Positions 1 to 6,213 of a stretch of 9,171 bases of DNA are shown piece after piece (the first letter of the stretch is position 1; each line of letters starts with the position of its first letter). The translations under genes were made by a program, and so were the position numbers. The notes under the pieces are model-generated. The model had not been told where the DNA came from. It ran no database searches and saw nothing but the letters and a program-made list of their open reading frames with translations. The stretch is taken from contig CAMOKK010000045.1 in NCBI GenBank assembly GCA_946617545.1, positions 1-9,171 on the forward strand, written 5' to 3'. Source of the DNA: an uncultured Bacteroidales bacterium. GTDB taxonomy: Bacteria; Bacteroidota; Bacteroidia; Bacteroidales; UBA932.

Positions 1-25
1 GGGACACCTCACGCACCCGGGGCCG

Positions 26-841
26 TTAACGCTCGAAGGGATTTCCTGCCGGAGCACCGCTCACCACCCAGCGGAGGGCGTTCACAAAAAGCAGGTTCTG
101 CGTGGCGTCAGAGAAACACTCGTCACCGTGGCCCATGTTGATATACACCATCCGGTAGCGGGTGTTGGTCCAAACCACAGGGAAATCTCCGCCAAAAACC
201 ACGTCCTTAAGGCCCATGGGGAAGTTCTTGGGAGAGAGCGAGGCGATGATTTCAATGTCCGGGTTCTGTCTGGGGTCCGGCTGCCACTGGTAGAATTCGC
301 TGGCGGGGCACACGAACTCCTGCGGCAGGTTGCGGGTGACGGCATGCTTTTCCACCTCCACCAAGGCCGGTTGCGGGGGCCAGGTGTTGCACAGGAAGCG
401 GACGCCGCCCAGGAAAGTCCGGAACCAGTCCCAACCGGTGGAGAGGTCGTTGTAGCCGGCGGCGTGAAAGCCCAGCCAGCCGCCTCCGTTTTCCATGTAG
501 GCCTCGAAGCGAGCCCGCTCGGAGGGGCTGCCCGGCGCCACGTCCGGCATGATGATGACATCGTATTGGGAAAGGTCTCCCTTGCCGGTGAGGGTGGTAT
601 CGGCCTCCAGTATCCAGCCATCCCCCACCGTGAGTTTCCGGAAGAAGTCGATGGCCTGGTGGGAGAACTGCCGGTGCGCCTCTTCCACGGCGTCGGAGTA
701 ATAGAGCAGGGCCTTGAAACGGGGCTGCGCACCGGCATAGCTGGCCGGACGCACGGCGGTGGCGGAGACAAAACGCCGGCCCTTCTGCCCGCAGGAGAGC
801 AGCAGAATGAACAGGAAGGTGAAAAGGAGCGGTTTTCTCAT
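26..841 (-). CDS. ThuA-like domain lipoprotein
   Basis: The protein has 271 residues. The N-terminus is a lipoprotein signal: Arg2-Lys3, a hydrophobic stretch at about 5-15, and a lipobox LLSC with the acylated Cys at 17, so it should be exported and membrane-anchored. Residues about 42-262 read as a ThuA-like (trehalose utilisation, class I glutamine amidotransferase-like) domain. Visible marks are FKALLYYSD at the first strand, YDVIIMPDVAPG at 93-104, GGGWLGFHAAGYND at 119-132, EFYQW at 182-186, and PVVWTNTRYRMVYINMGHG at 221-239. ThuA domains are linked to sugar metabolism in Bacteroidota, but the reaction is mostly undefined, so no substrate is assigned. The start follows a -7 box by 8 bases. 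It is divergent from tsaC and shares its promoter region. The gene is complete; what follows it lies outside the window. Confidence 0.85.
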   Translation of the reverse strand: MRKPLLFTFLFILLLSCGQKGRRFVSATAVRPASYAGAQPRFKALLYYSDAVEEAHRQFSHQAIDFFRKLTVGDGWILEADTTLTGKGDLSQYDVIIMPDVAPGSPSERARFEAYMENGGGWLGFHAAGYNDLSTGWDWFRTFLGGVRFLCNTWPPQPALVEVEKHAVTRNLPQEFVCPASEFYQWQPDPRQNPDIEIIASLSPKNFPMGLKDVVFGGDFPVVWTNTRYRMVYINMGHGDECFSDATQNLLFVNALRWVVSGAPAGNPFER

Positions 842-849
842 AATGCAGT

Positions 850-880
850 CAAAGGTAGTTATTTTATGGAAATTTATCTA
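850..880 (-). promoter_or_regulatory. Promoter of the ThuA-like gene
   Basis: On the minus strand TACCTTTG (857 to 850) matches the Bacteroidota -7 consensus TAnnTTTG. A weak TAG at 880-878 sits exactly 20 bases upstream, in the -33 position. Only 8 bases separate the box from the ATG, so the leader would be 0-4 bases. The -7 box overlaps the -33 position of the divergent tsaC promoter. Confidence 0.6.
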
Positions 881-886
881 CTTTTG
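856..886 (+). promoter_or_regulatory. Promoter of tsaC-ispF
   Basis: TACTTTTG at 879-886 matches TAnnTTTG, with a weak TAG at 856-858 exactly 20 bases upstream in the -33 position. The box ends 4 bases before the ATG at 891, so transcription should begin at or beside the start codon. There is no Shine-Dalgarno-like sequence. Confidence 0.6.
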
Positions 887-890
887 TACT

Positions 891-1493
891 ATGAAACCCG
901 AAGAGATTCTAAATGAAGCGCTCCGCACGCTCAAAGAAGGCGGAACCATCCTCTATCCCACGGACACTGTCTGGGGCCTGGGCTGCGATGCCACCAACCC
1001 CGAAGCCGTGTCCCGCATCTTTGAAATCAAGCAAAGGGCCGATTCCAAGTCCCTGGTGCTCCTGGCCAGTGACCTGGACATGGTGGCCAAGTATGTGCGG
1101 GAGATTCCGTCCATCGCCATCGACCTGGTGGAGGTGAACGACGCCCCCATGACCATCATCTATCCCGAGGCCCAGGCCGGGGAGCCCGGCGCTCCCGGAG
1201 ACCGCTGGCACCTGGCCCACAACACCGTGGCCGAAGACGGCTCCGTGGGCATCCGCATCCCGCTCATGGACTGGTGCAGGCAGCTGGTCTATAAACTGGG
1301 CCGGCCCATTGTGAGCACATCGGCCAATATTTCCGGAGAGCCCACGCCGCAGCGCTTCTCGGACATTCCGCAGGAAATCAAGGACGCCGTGGACTTTGTG
1401 GTCCCCCCGTCTGTAGATACCCAGAGCACCGGCAAAGCCTCGCAGATTCTCAAGGTGGGCCTGAGGGGAGAAATCGAAATCATCCGAAAGTAA
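891..1493 (+). CDS. tsaC: L-threonylcarbamoyladenylate synthase (Sua5/YrdC family)
   Basis: The family makes threonylcarbamoyl-AMP from threonine, bicarbonate and ATP, the first step of t6A modification at tRNA position 37, in the cytoplasm. The protein has 200 residues and is a single YrdC domain, close to E. coli TsaC (190) and lacking the extra Sua5 domain. Visible motifs are the nucleotide-site strand-loop YPTDTVWGLGCDA at 22-34, KQR at 47-49 followed by SKSLVLLASD, PMTIIYP at 86-92, GSVGIRIP at 117-124 and the signature STSANISGEP at 142-151. I chose ATG 891 because it directly precedes the domain and follows a good -7 box; in-frame codons further upstream would run through the promoter. 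It is followed after one base by ispF. YciO-type paralogues are an alternative, but the STSAN motif and sequence style favour TsaC. Confidence 0.9.
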   Translation: MKPEEILNEALRTLKEGGTILYPTDTVWGLGCDATNPEAVSRIFEIKQRADSKSLVLLASDLDMVAKYVREIPSIAIDLVEVNDAPMTIIYPEAQAGEPGAPGDRWHLAHNTVAEDGSVGIRIPLMDWCRQLVYKLGRPIVSTSANISGEPTPQRFSDIPQEIKDAVDFVVPPSVDTQSTGKASQILKVGLRGEIEIIRK

Positions 1494-1494
1494 T

Positions 1495-1974
1495 ATGGAT
1501 ATCAGAATAGGAAACGGATACGACGTACACGCCCTGGCCCCGGACCTTCCCATGTGGCTGGGCGGCATCCAGATACCCTCTCCCACGGGCTTCGTGGCCC
1601 ATTCGGACGGGGATGTGGCCATCCACGCACTTTGTGACGCCCTGTTGGGCTGCCTGGCGCTGGGGGACATCGGGCATCTTTTCCCCGATACGTCCGATGA
1701 GTGGAAGGGCGTGGACTCCAAGATTCTGCTGCGGAAGGTGATGGAAATTATTGCCGCCAATGGCTACCGCGTGGGAAACGTGGACATCACCATCGCCTTG
1801 CAGAAACCCAAGCTGGCGCCGCACATTGCCGCCATGCGTGCCACCCTAGCCCCTCTTCTGGGCGTAAGTGAAGACTGCGTGTCCGTCAAGGCCACCACCA
1901 CCGAGCGGCTGGGCTTCGTAGGCCGCTGCGAAGGCTGCGAGGTCTGGGCCACGGCGCTCATTATCCGGAAATAG
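1495..1974 (+). CDS. ispF: 2-C-methyl-D-erythritol 2,4-cyclodiphosphate synthase
   Basis: IspF converts CDP-methylerythritol 2-phosphate to methylerythritol cyclodiphosphate and CMP in the MEP isoprenoid pathway; the family is a cytoplasmic trimer. The protein has 159 residues, the same as E. coli IspF. Zinc ligands are visible as D10 and H12 in GNGYDVH and H44 in HSDGDVAIHALCDALLG (36-52); H36-S37 and D48 are also conserved. FPDTSDEWKGVDS at 63-75 and KATTTERLGFVGR at 132-144 match family signatures. Two Cys replace more usual residues in the following GRCEGCE (143-149). The start codon lies one base after the tsaC stop, so the two are probably co-transcribed and translationally coupled. No ispD is visible here. 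The gene converges on the EEP gene, with 43 bases between their stops. Confidence 0.97.
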   Translation: MDIRIGNGYDVHALAPDLPMWLGGIQIPSPTGFVAHSDGDVAIHALCDALLGCLALGDIGHLFPDTSDEWKGVDSKILLRKVMEIIAANGYRVGNVDITIALQKPKLAPHIAAMRATLAPLLGVSEDCVSVKATTTERLGFVGRCEGCEVWATALIIRK

Positions 1975-2017
1975 CGGCTCCGGGTGTGTGCCCCTGTTTT
2001 ACGGACACCTCACACGT

Positions 2018-3097
2018 TTACTTCCCGCGGGAGGTTTCGTAGTAGGTGGCCACGATGGGATTGTGGTCTGAGTAGGGGGCGGACAGCACCTCGAAGGAAA
2101 CGGCTTCCAGCTCCGGAGGGTAGAGGATGTAGTCTATCCGCAGGAGGGGCCAGAGGGTGCGGTAGGTGGCGCCAAAACCCTTGCCGGCCTTCACGAAGGA
2201 GTCTTTGCGGCCGCGCTGGAGCCGGAAATAGGTGTAGGAGAGCGGGCTGTCGTTAAAGTCTCCCACGGCCAGGGAACGCACCGGCGCCTCCTCCATGCTG
2301 CGGAGCACGTGGGCTACCTGTTTGGGGCGGCTGGTGATGGAGCGCCGCATCTTGAGGCCGGTCTCTTCCATGAAAACGTCATTGCGGAAACCCTTTACCA
2401 GGGCGCTGGGAGAAATGTTGTAGCTCTCGAAATGGCAGTTGTAAATGCGTACGGTGGCACTGTCCAGCTTCACGTCCGTCCACACGGCCATGTTGGTGGA
2501 TTTCTCGAAGACTTCCTTGCCGCGGCCCTCCACGCCCCGGCGGCTCAGGGTAAGGTTGCCCGCCCGGCCGCTCTTGCCGGTAAGAAGGTAGTAGTCGGCC
2601 TTGTAGCCGGGGAAATGCCGCCGCAGCCAGCGGTCCGGGTTCTCTCCGGAAGGAAGGTAAAACTCCTGCAGGCAGATGATGTCCGCATCCTGTTTCAGGA
2701 GAAAGGCGCAGACGGAATCGGCCATTTCCAAGCGGTCGGCCGACTTGTCTCCGTGGGCGAAGAGGCCCACATTATAGCTCACCACCTTCAGGGAAGGCTC
2801 CCCTTCCGGCTTTTTCCAGTGGGGCTGGTAGTATCGGCCTGCAAAGAAAAAGGACGGGAGCAGCACCGCCAGAAGGAGGCCGCGCATGGAAGAACGGCGT
2901 ACAAGGGCCCACACAAACAGGCCGATGGTGACCACCAGCACCAGCGGATACAGCAGCCCAAAGAGGGTGAAGAACCAGGCCTTGGCCGGGTCCACAATCA
3001 CGGAAACATAGGCCAGCACCAGCAGCGCCGACGCCAAAAGGCAGACGGTGCCAAAGGACAGCCGCGAGAGCCAGTGCCGTTTTTTCCGCTCTGCCAT
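2018..3097 (-). CDS. Membrane-anchored endonuclease/exonuclease/phosphatase (EEP) family protein
   Basis: The protein has 359 residues. Three hydrophobic segments, at about 14-34, 40-66 and 72-88, form a membrane N-terminus; residues 102-355 are an EEP (DNase I-like) domain. Catalytic and metal motifs are all present: N109 in SYNVGLF, E145 in CLQEF, GNLTLSR at 180-186, H222 in NCHFES, D280 and N282 in VGDFND, D322 in RIDYILYP, and S343-D344-H345 in YSDHNP. The family cuts phosphodiester or phosphate-ester bonds in nucleic acids, phospholipids or inositol phosphates; the substrate here is unknown, and the membrane anchor leaves a lipid target open. I chose ATG 3097 because upstream in-frame sequence is rhomboid coding in another frame and this Met directly precedes the first helix. 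It starts 2 bases after the rhomboid stop, at the end of the mutL unit. Confidence 0.88.
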   Translation of the reverse strand: MAERKKRHWLSRLSFGTVCLLASALLVLAYVSVIVDPAKAWFFTLFGLLYPLVLVVTIGLFVWALVRRSSMRGLLLAVLLPSFFFAGRYYQPHWKKPEGEPSLKVVSYNVGLFAHGDKSADRLEMADSVCAFLLKQDADIICLQEFYLPSGENPDRWLRRHFPGYKADYYLLTGKSGRAGNLTLSRRGVEGRGKEVFEKSTNMAVWTDVKLDSATVRIYNCHFESYNISPSALVKGFRNDVFMEETGLKMRRSITSRPKQVAHVLRSMEEAPVRSLAVGDFNDSPLSYTYFRLQRGRKDSFVKAGKGFGATYRTLWPLLRIDYILYPPELEAVSFEVLSAPYSDHNPIVATYYETSRGK

Positions 3098-3099
3098 GC

Positions 3100-3759
3100 T
3101 CAATAAATCTGCCGGGTCTTGCGCCAGTAGCGGATGAGCAGCCAGCCGAAGAGGGCGCCGCCCAAGTGCGCAAAGTGGGCCACACCCATCTGGGTGCCGG
3201 TAATGCCCGTTACCAGTTCTATGCCGATAAAGATAATCACCCACCACTTGGCATCCAGCGTGACGGGCGGGAAAATCAGGGTGAGCCGGGCCTGGGGGTA
3301 CAGCATGGCAAAGGCCACCAGCACGCCGTAAACGGCACCGGAGGCACCCAGCACGCCGGGCATGTGATTGTAGATGAGCTGGGCCGGAACGCCGGGGTTA
3401 TCGGCCACAAGCTGCTGCGCCTGCCAGAATTCCACGCCCGTATGAAGCGCCGCGGCCCCGAAACCGGTAATCAGATAGAACCAGATGAACTTCTTAGTTC
3501 CCAGCACCCTTTCCACCACCATGCCGAACATCACCAGCGTATACATGTTGAAGAAGATGTGCATCCAGCCGTCGTGCATGAACATGTGGGTGAGGGGCTG
3601 CCACCAGCGGAACTCCGTGGAGAGCGGGAAAGCCATGGAAAAAGTTCCCTTCATGAACACGGGGTTGATGAGGGTGGCGATGAACATGATTACGTTCACA
3701 TAAAGGAGGTTCCGGGTTACCGGAGGAAGATTCTGCAAAAAGCCGTTCTGCGAAGCCAT
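3100..3759 (-). CDS. Rhomboid family intramembrane serine protease
   Basis: The protein has 219 residues and is almost entirely membrane-embedded, with about six helices (roughly 18-31, 56-83, 91-106, 135-153, 173-186 and 195-210), the compact bacterial form. The catalytic serine is S140 in GASGAVYG, and the catalytic His is H198 in HFAHLGG. H67 and N71 in the TM2-type motif HDGWMHIFFN match the oxyanion-site His and Asn of GlpG (H150/N154). Rhomboids cleave transmembrane helices of other membrane proteins; no substrate can be inferred here. The start is 3 bases after the mutL stop and the stop is 2 bases before the EEP start, so it is tightly placed in one transcription unit. From memory, many Bacteroides have two rhomboids at this place; here only one is present. 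Confidence 0.95.
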   Translation of the reverse strand: MASQNGFLQNLPPVTRNLLYVNVIMFIATLINPVFMKGTFSMAFPLSTEFRWWQPLTHMFMHDGWMHIFFNMYTLVMFGMVVERVLGTKKFIWFYLITGFGAAALHTGVEFWQAQQLVADNPGVPAQLIYNHMPGVLGASGAVYGVLVAFAMLYPQARLTLIFPPVTLDAKWWVIIFIGIELVTGITGTQMGVAHFAHLGGALFGWLLIRYWRKTRQIY

Positions 3760-3762
3760 AGT

Positions 3763-5577
3763 CTAAAATTTCTTGTCCAGTTCCTCCAGGGGAACAATGG
3801 AGATGATACGTTTTCCGGCCGATGTAAACTCCGGATTCTCTGCCTGGAGCAGGGCGTCCACTAAGCGCTGGGCCTCCAATGGGGAGGTGACAGGGTCTCC
3901 GGTAGAGGCCCCCAGAAAGGCGAATTTCCGGGCCAGGGCCTGCTCCATCACGCCCGGAAGGCCGCCGTGGTCGTCCCTAAGAATCAAGAGAATGTCTCCG
4001 ATGAGGGTTTCCACCTTCCCCTGCTGGGCGCTGTAGCCTTCCGGCACGCCGGACACCACCACGGTATCCGTGCCGAAGGGGACAATGTCAAAGCCCAGGC
4101 TTTTAAGCGTCCCCGCATGCTCCTGCAGCAGCAGGCAGGCCTCCACGCCCACCGTCACCTGCACGGGGAAAAGGGCCGCCTGCGACACGTGCTCACCGGC
4201 CGTGAGGGCCTTGAGGAAGCGGTCGTTCAGCAGCCGCTCCTGCGCCCGGCGGATGTTCACCACCATGAGCCCGCCGGCGCTCTGGGTAAGGATGTACTTC
4301 CCCTTCACCACCAGAATTTGCTGCGTGGGCAGCGTCCGGTCCTCGAACAAGGCCCCGTAATTGGGGTTGGGGTCTGTATAGCGGCGGGTATGGAACCCAT
4401 CGGCCGATGCCGGGACTGCAGGGGCGGGGGCGACATCCCTCCCGGACTCGCCGGGCATCTGGTCGAAGGGATTGTAATTCCAGTCCACCCCGGCAGAGGG
4501 TACGGATGAGGGCCGATACTCCTCAAAGCGCGAGCTCATGACGGGAATCTCCCGGGCCTCGGGGTTGTCGAACTCGATGGAGCCGGCCACCCCCAGCTTG
4601 CCCAGGGCCTCCTTCACGGCGGCAAACACCGTCTGGAAGAGAATCTGGTCTTCTTCGAACTTGATTTCCGCTTTGGTGGGGTGGATGTTCACGTCCACGG
4701 TGGCGGGGTCCACGTCCAAGTAGATGAAATAGGACGGCGTGCTGCCCTCCGGCACCTGGTTTTCATAGGCCTTCATCACGGCCTTGTGCAGCAGGGGGCT
4801 GCGGAAGTATCGGCCGTTGACAAAGAAAAACTGGTTTCCCAGGGTTTTGCGGGCGCTCTCCGGCTTGCCGATATACCCTCGCAGCGAGGCAATGGTGGTT
4901 TGGGCCGATATGTCCACAAGCTCGCCGATAAGGGCGGGCCCCAGAAGGTCCTGGATGCGGAATTTGTGGCTTTGGGCGGGCTTCACCACATGGATGTCCT
5001 TGCCGTTGTGGGTAAGGGTAAAGGCCACGTCCTCCCGGGTGAGGGCCACACGCTGGAACTCCTCTACAATGTGGCGGAGCTCTACGTTGTCGCTTTTGAG
5101 GAACTTGCGGCGGGCGGGAATGTTGTAAAAGAGGTTCCTTACGGAAATGTTGGTGCCCGCGGGGCAGGAGACCTCCCGGGTGCCCTTGTTCTCGGAGGCC
5201 GCCATGGTCACTTCCACGCCCAGCTCTTCGGAAGCCATGCGGGTGCGGAGGGTCACCTCCGCCACGGCGGCGATGGAGGCCAGGGCCTCTCCGCGGAAGC
5301 CGAAGGTAAGGATGTGATGCAGGTCTTCGGCCGATGCCAGCTTGGAGGTGGCATGCCGCTCGAAGCACAGCACGGCGTCGTCCGGGCTCATGCCGCAGCC
5401 GTTGTCAATTACCTGGATGAGGGTGCGGCCGGCATCGGCCACCACCACTTTCACGTCCGTGGCGCCGGCATCTACCGCATTCTCCATGAGTTCCTTCACC
5501 ACGGAAGCCGGCCTTTGGACCACCTCTCCCGCAGCTATCATGTCTGCGATATTCTTCGGTAGAATCTTCAGTTCCAT
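3763..5577 (-). CDS. mutL: DNA mismatch repair protein MutL
   Basis: The protein has 604 residues (E. coli MutL has 615). MutL links MutS mismatch recognition to strand incision and excision. The N-terminal GHKL ATPase, about 1-330, is intact: E29 and N33 in KELMENAVDAGA, DNGCGM at 58-63, HATSK at 75-79, GFRGEALASI at 93-102, FFVNGR at 251-256 and DVNIHPTKAEIKF at 295-307. A low-complexity linker spans about 340-410; the C-terminal dimerisation domain is about 411-604. Its endonuclease sites look lost: the DQHAxxE position reads NIRRAQERLLNDRF (441-454) and the CPHGRP position reads TSAGKR (585-590). ATG 5577 is chosen because MELKILP..IAAGEVV is the standard family start; an in-frame ATG at 5685 lies inside a repeat element. 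It heads the mutL-rhomboid-EEP series. The element 13 bases upstream separates it from the small membrane protein gene. Confidence 0.97.
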   Translation of the reverse strand: MELKILPKNIADMIAAGEVVQRPASVVKELMENAVDAGATDVKVVVADAGRTLIQVIDNGCGMSPDDAVLCFERHATSKLASAEDLHHILTFGFRGEALASIAAVAEVTLRTRMASEELGVEVTMAASENKGTREVSCPAGTNISVRNLFYNIPARRKFLKSDNVELRHIVEEFQRVALTREDVAFTLTHNGKDIHVVKPAQSHKFRIQDLLGPALIGELVDISAQTTIASLRGYIGKPESARKTLGNQFFFVNGRYFRSPLLHKAVMKAYENQVPEGSTPSYFIYLDVDPATVDVNIHPTKAEIKFEEDQILFQTVFAAVKEALGKLGVAGSIEFDNPEAREIPVMSSRFEEYRPSSVPSAGVDWNYNPFDQMPGESGRDVAPAPAVPASADGFHTRRYTDPNPNYGALFEDRTLPTQQILVVKGKYILTQSAGGLMVVNIRRAQERLLNDRFLKALTAGEHVSQAALFPVQVTVGVEACLLLQEHAGTLKSLGFDIVPFGTDTVVVSGVPEGYSAQQGKVETLIGDILLILRDDHGGLPGVMEQALARKFAFLGASTGDPVTSPLEAQRLVDALLQAENPEFTSAGKRIISIVPLEELDKKF

Positions 5578-5585
5578 ATCGTTTT

Positions 5586-5590
5586 TTCCA
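5586..5590. repeat. Left flanking direct repeat TTCCA (putative target-site duplication)
   Basis: TTCCA here directly abuts the left end of the inverted-repeat element and is repeated exactly at 5828-5832 against the right end. Five exact bases at both boundaries is what a transposition target duplication would leave. Confidence 0.6.
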
Positions 5591-5827
5591 GGGCCTATAC
5601 CCTCTGAAACCCTCCGGGGCTTCGCCCCTCCGTCCCTCCCACCGCCCAAAGGGCAGCGGGCCCCTCCCAACAAGTTGGGATACATGCTTCTCCCCCTGTT
5701 GTCCCCCAGGGGACATCTGCCCTAAAGGGGTTGGGATACATGCTTCTCCCCCTGTTGTCCCCCAGGGGACATCTGCCCTAAAGGGGTGCGGCCGAGGGTG
5801 GCCACAGGTTTCAGAGGGTATAGGCCC
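5591..5827. mobile_element. MITE-like element with 21-bp perfect terminal inverted repeats
   Basis: The 237-bp segment is bounded by perfect 21-bp inverted repeats: the left arm 5591-5611 begins GGGCCTATACCCTC, and the right arm 5807-5827 ends GAGGGTATAGGCCC. TTCCA flanks both ends. It has no credible gene. The interior is a chain of short palindromes: a GGGGC/GCCCC hairpin at 5616-5628, GCCC-AAA-GGGC at 5644-5654, TCCCAAC-AA-GTTGGGA at 5665-5680, and GTCCCC-CA-GGGGAC at 5701-5714 and again at 5757-5770. Removing the element and one TTCCA leaves 18 bases between the small gene and mutL, a normal operon gap. A non-autonomous transposable element or mobile repeat is the best reading; the source transposase is not in view. 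As RNA it would form a long hairpin ahead of mutL. I see no TAnnTTTG promoter inside it on either strand. Confidence 0.7.
5674..5787. repeat. Two tandem copies of a 56-bp unit
   Basis: Bases 5674-5731 are identical to 5730-5787, giving two perfect head-to-tail copies with a 56-base period. Each unit carries GTTGGGATACATGCTTC, the palindrome GTCCCCCAGGGGAC and CCCTAAAGGGG. The period is not a multiple of three, which agrees with a non-coding role. The perfect identity suggests recent duplication or slippage inside the mobile-like element. Confidence 0.95.
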
Positions 5828-5832
5828 TTCCA
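5828..5832. repeat. Right flanking direct repeat TTCCA (putative target-site duplication)
   Basis: This is an exact copy of 5586-5590, directly next to the right inverted repeat and 5 bases outside the end of the small membrane protein gene. Confidence 0.6.
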
Positions 5833-5837
5833 AAAAA

Positions 5838-6149
5838 TTACAACATTTCAAAGAATTTGGCCATGAAAATGAGGACCACCACAATCAGGACCAGGGTTAC
5901 GATGGTGATGATGGTGTGGGCGGCCTTCATGTCCGAGCGGGTTTTCATGTAGTTGCCGTTACGGAAAGCGCCTCGCAGGCTGCTGCCGGGCACATACTCT
6001 CCGCTTTCGCGGGCTTTCTCGTTGCTTCCGTCCACGTCGCCGAACATCTGGCGCCGCTTCTCCTCCTCGGGGTCGTAGTAGCGGGGCTTGTAGTTGAATA
6101 CGCGGTGCGGCTGATTGCCGAAAAAACCAAAGTTGAACAGACTGGCCAT
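5838..6149 (-). CDS. Small single-helix membrane protein of unknown function
   Basis: The protein has 103 residues. The N-terminus is MASLFNFGFFGNQPHRVFNY followed by KPRYYDPEEEKRR, an aromatic and basic stretch then a charged one; residues 30-75 are polar and probably disordered; one strong transmembrane helix lies at about 79-99 and the last four residues (FEML) end the chain. There is no signal peptide, so an N-in, C-terminally anchored topology is likely. I recall small FNYxPRYYDP-type proteins near mutL in other Bacteroidota, but cannot verify this and assign no function. I chose ATG 6149 because it follows a consensus promoter; the longer reading from 6218 would begin upstream of that promoter. 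It probably heads the transcription unit into mutL, now interrupted by the repeat element downstream. Confidence 0.8.
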   Translation of the reverse strand: MASLFNFGFFGNQPHRVFNYKPRYYDPEEEKRRQMFGDVDGSNEKARESGEYVPGSSLRGAFRNGNYMKTRSDMKAAHTIITIVTLVLIVVVLIFMAKFFEML

Positions 6150-6168
6150 AACGCAATTCTTTAGTCTA

Positions 6169-6199
6169 CAAATGTACCAAAAAAAGCCATATTTCACAA
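6169..6199 (-). promoter_or_regulatory. Promoter of the small membrane protein (and probably mutL unit)
   Basis: Minus-strand TACATTTG (6176 to 6169) fits TAnnTTTG, and TTG (6199 to 6197) lies exactly 20 bases upstream as the -33 element. The box ends 19 bases before the ATG at 6149, allowing a short leader. No other convincing promoter lies before mutL, so it may serve the whole series down to the EEP gene. Confidence 0.7.
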
Positions 6200-6213
6200 T
6201 AAAACATGAGGTT

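Noticed and set aside
128..916. Long open frame on the plus strand across the ThuA-like gene (262 codons).
   Set aside because: It is antisense to a clear lipoprotein gene, has low-complexity His/Gly/Val-rich sequence typical of GC-rich shadow frames, and crosses the divergent promoter.
1975..2017. Intrinsic terminator between ispF and the EEP gene.
   Set aside because: Only weak pairings such as GTGTG with CACAC around a long loop are visible and there is no T-run, so I do not call one.
3098..3247. Longer EEP protein starting at 3247.
   Set aside because: The extra 50 residues overlap rhomboid coding sequence in another frame; the Met at 3097 directly precedes the membrane region and lies 2 bases after the rhomboid stop.
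4681..5562. Open frame of 293 codons opposite mutL.
   Set aside because: It is antisense to the conserved ATPase domain, with Gly/His/Val-rich composition and no recognisable motif: a shadow frame.
5578..5685. N-terminal extension of MutL from an in-frame ATG at 5685.
   Set aside because: The added 36 residues are encoded by the inverted-repeat element and its tandem unit; MutL proteins normally begin at the MELKILP segment.
5701..5714. GTCCCCCAGGGGAC as a regulator-binding operator for mutL.
   Set aside because: It occurs once per 56-bp unit among several other GC-rich hairpins of the element, so it is better explained as element structure.
5674..5787. Small CRISPR array.
   Set aside because: The two units are directly adjacent with no unique spacers, and no cas gene is present.
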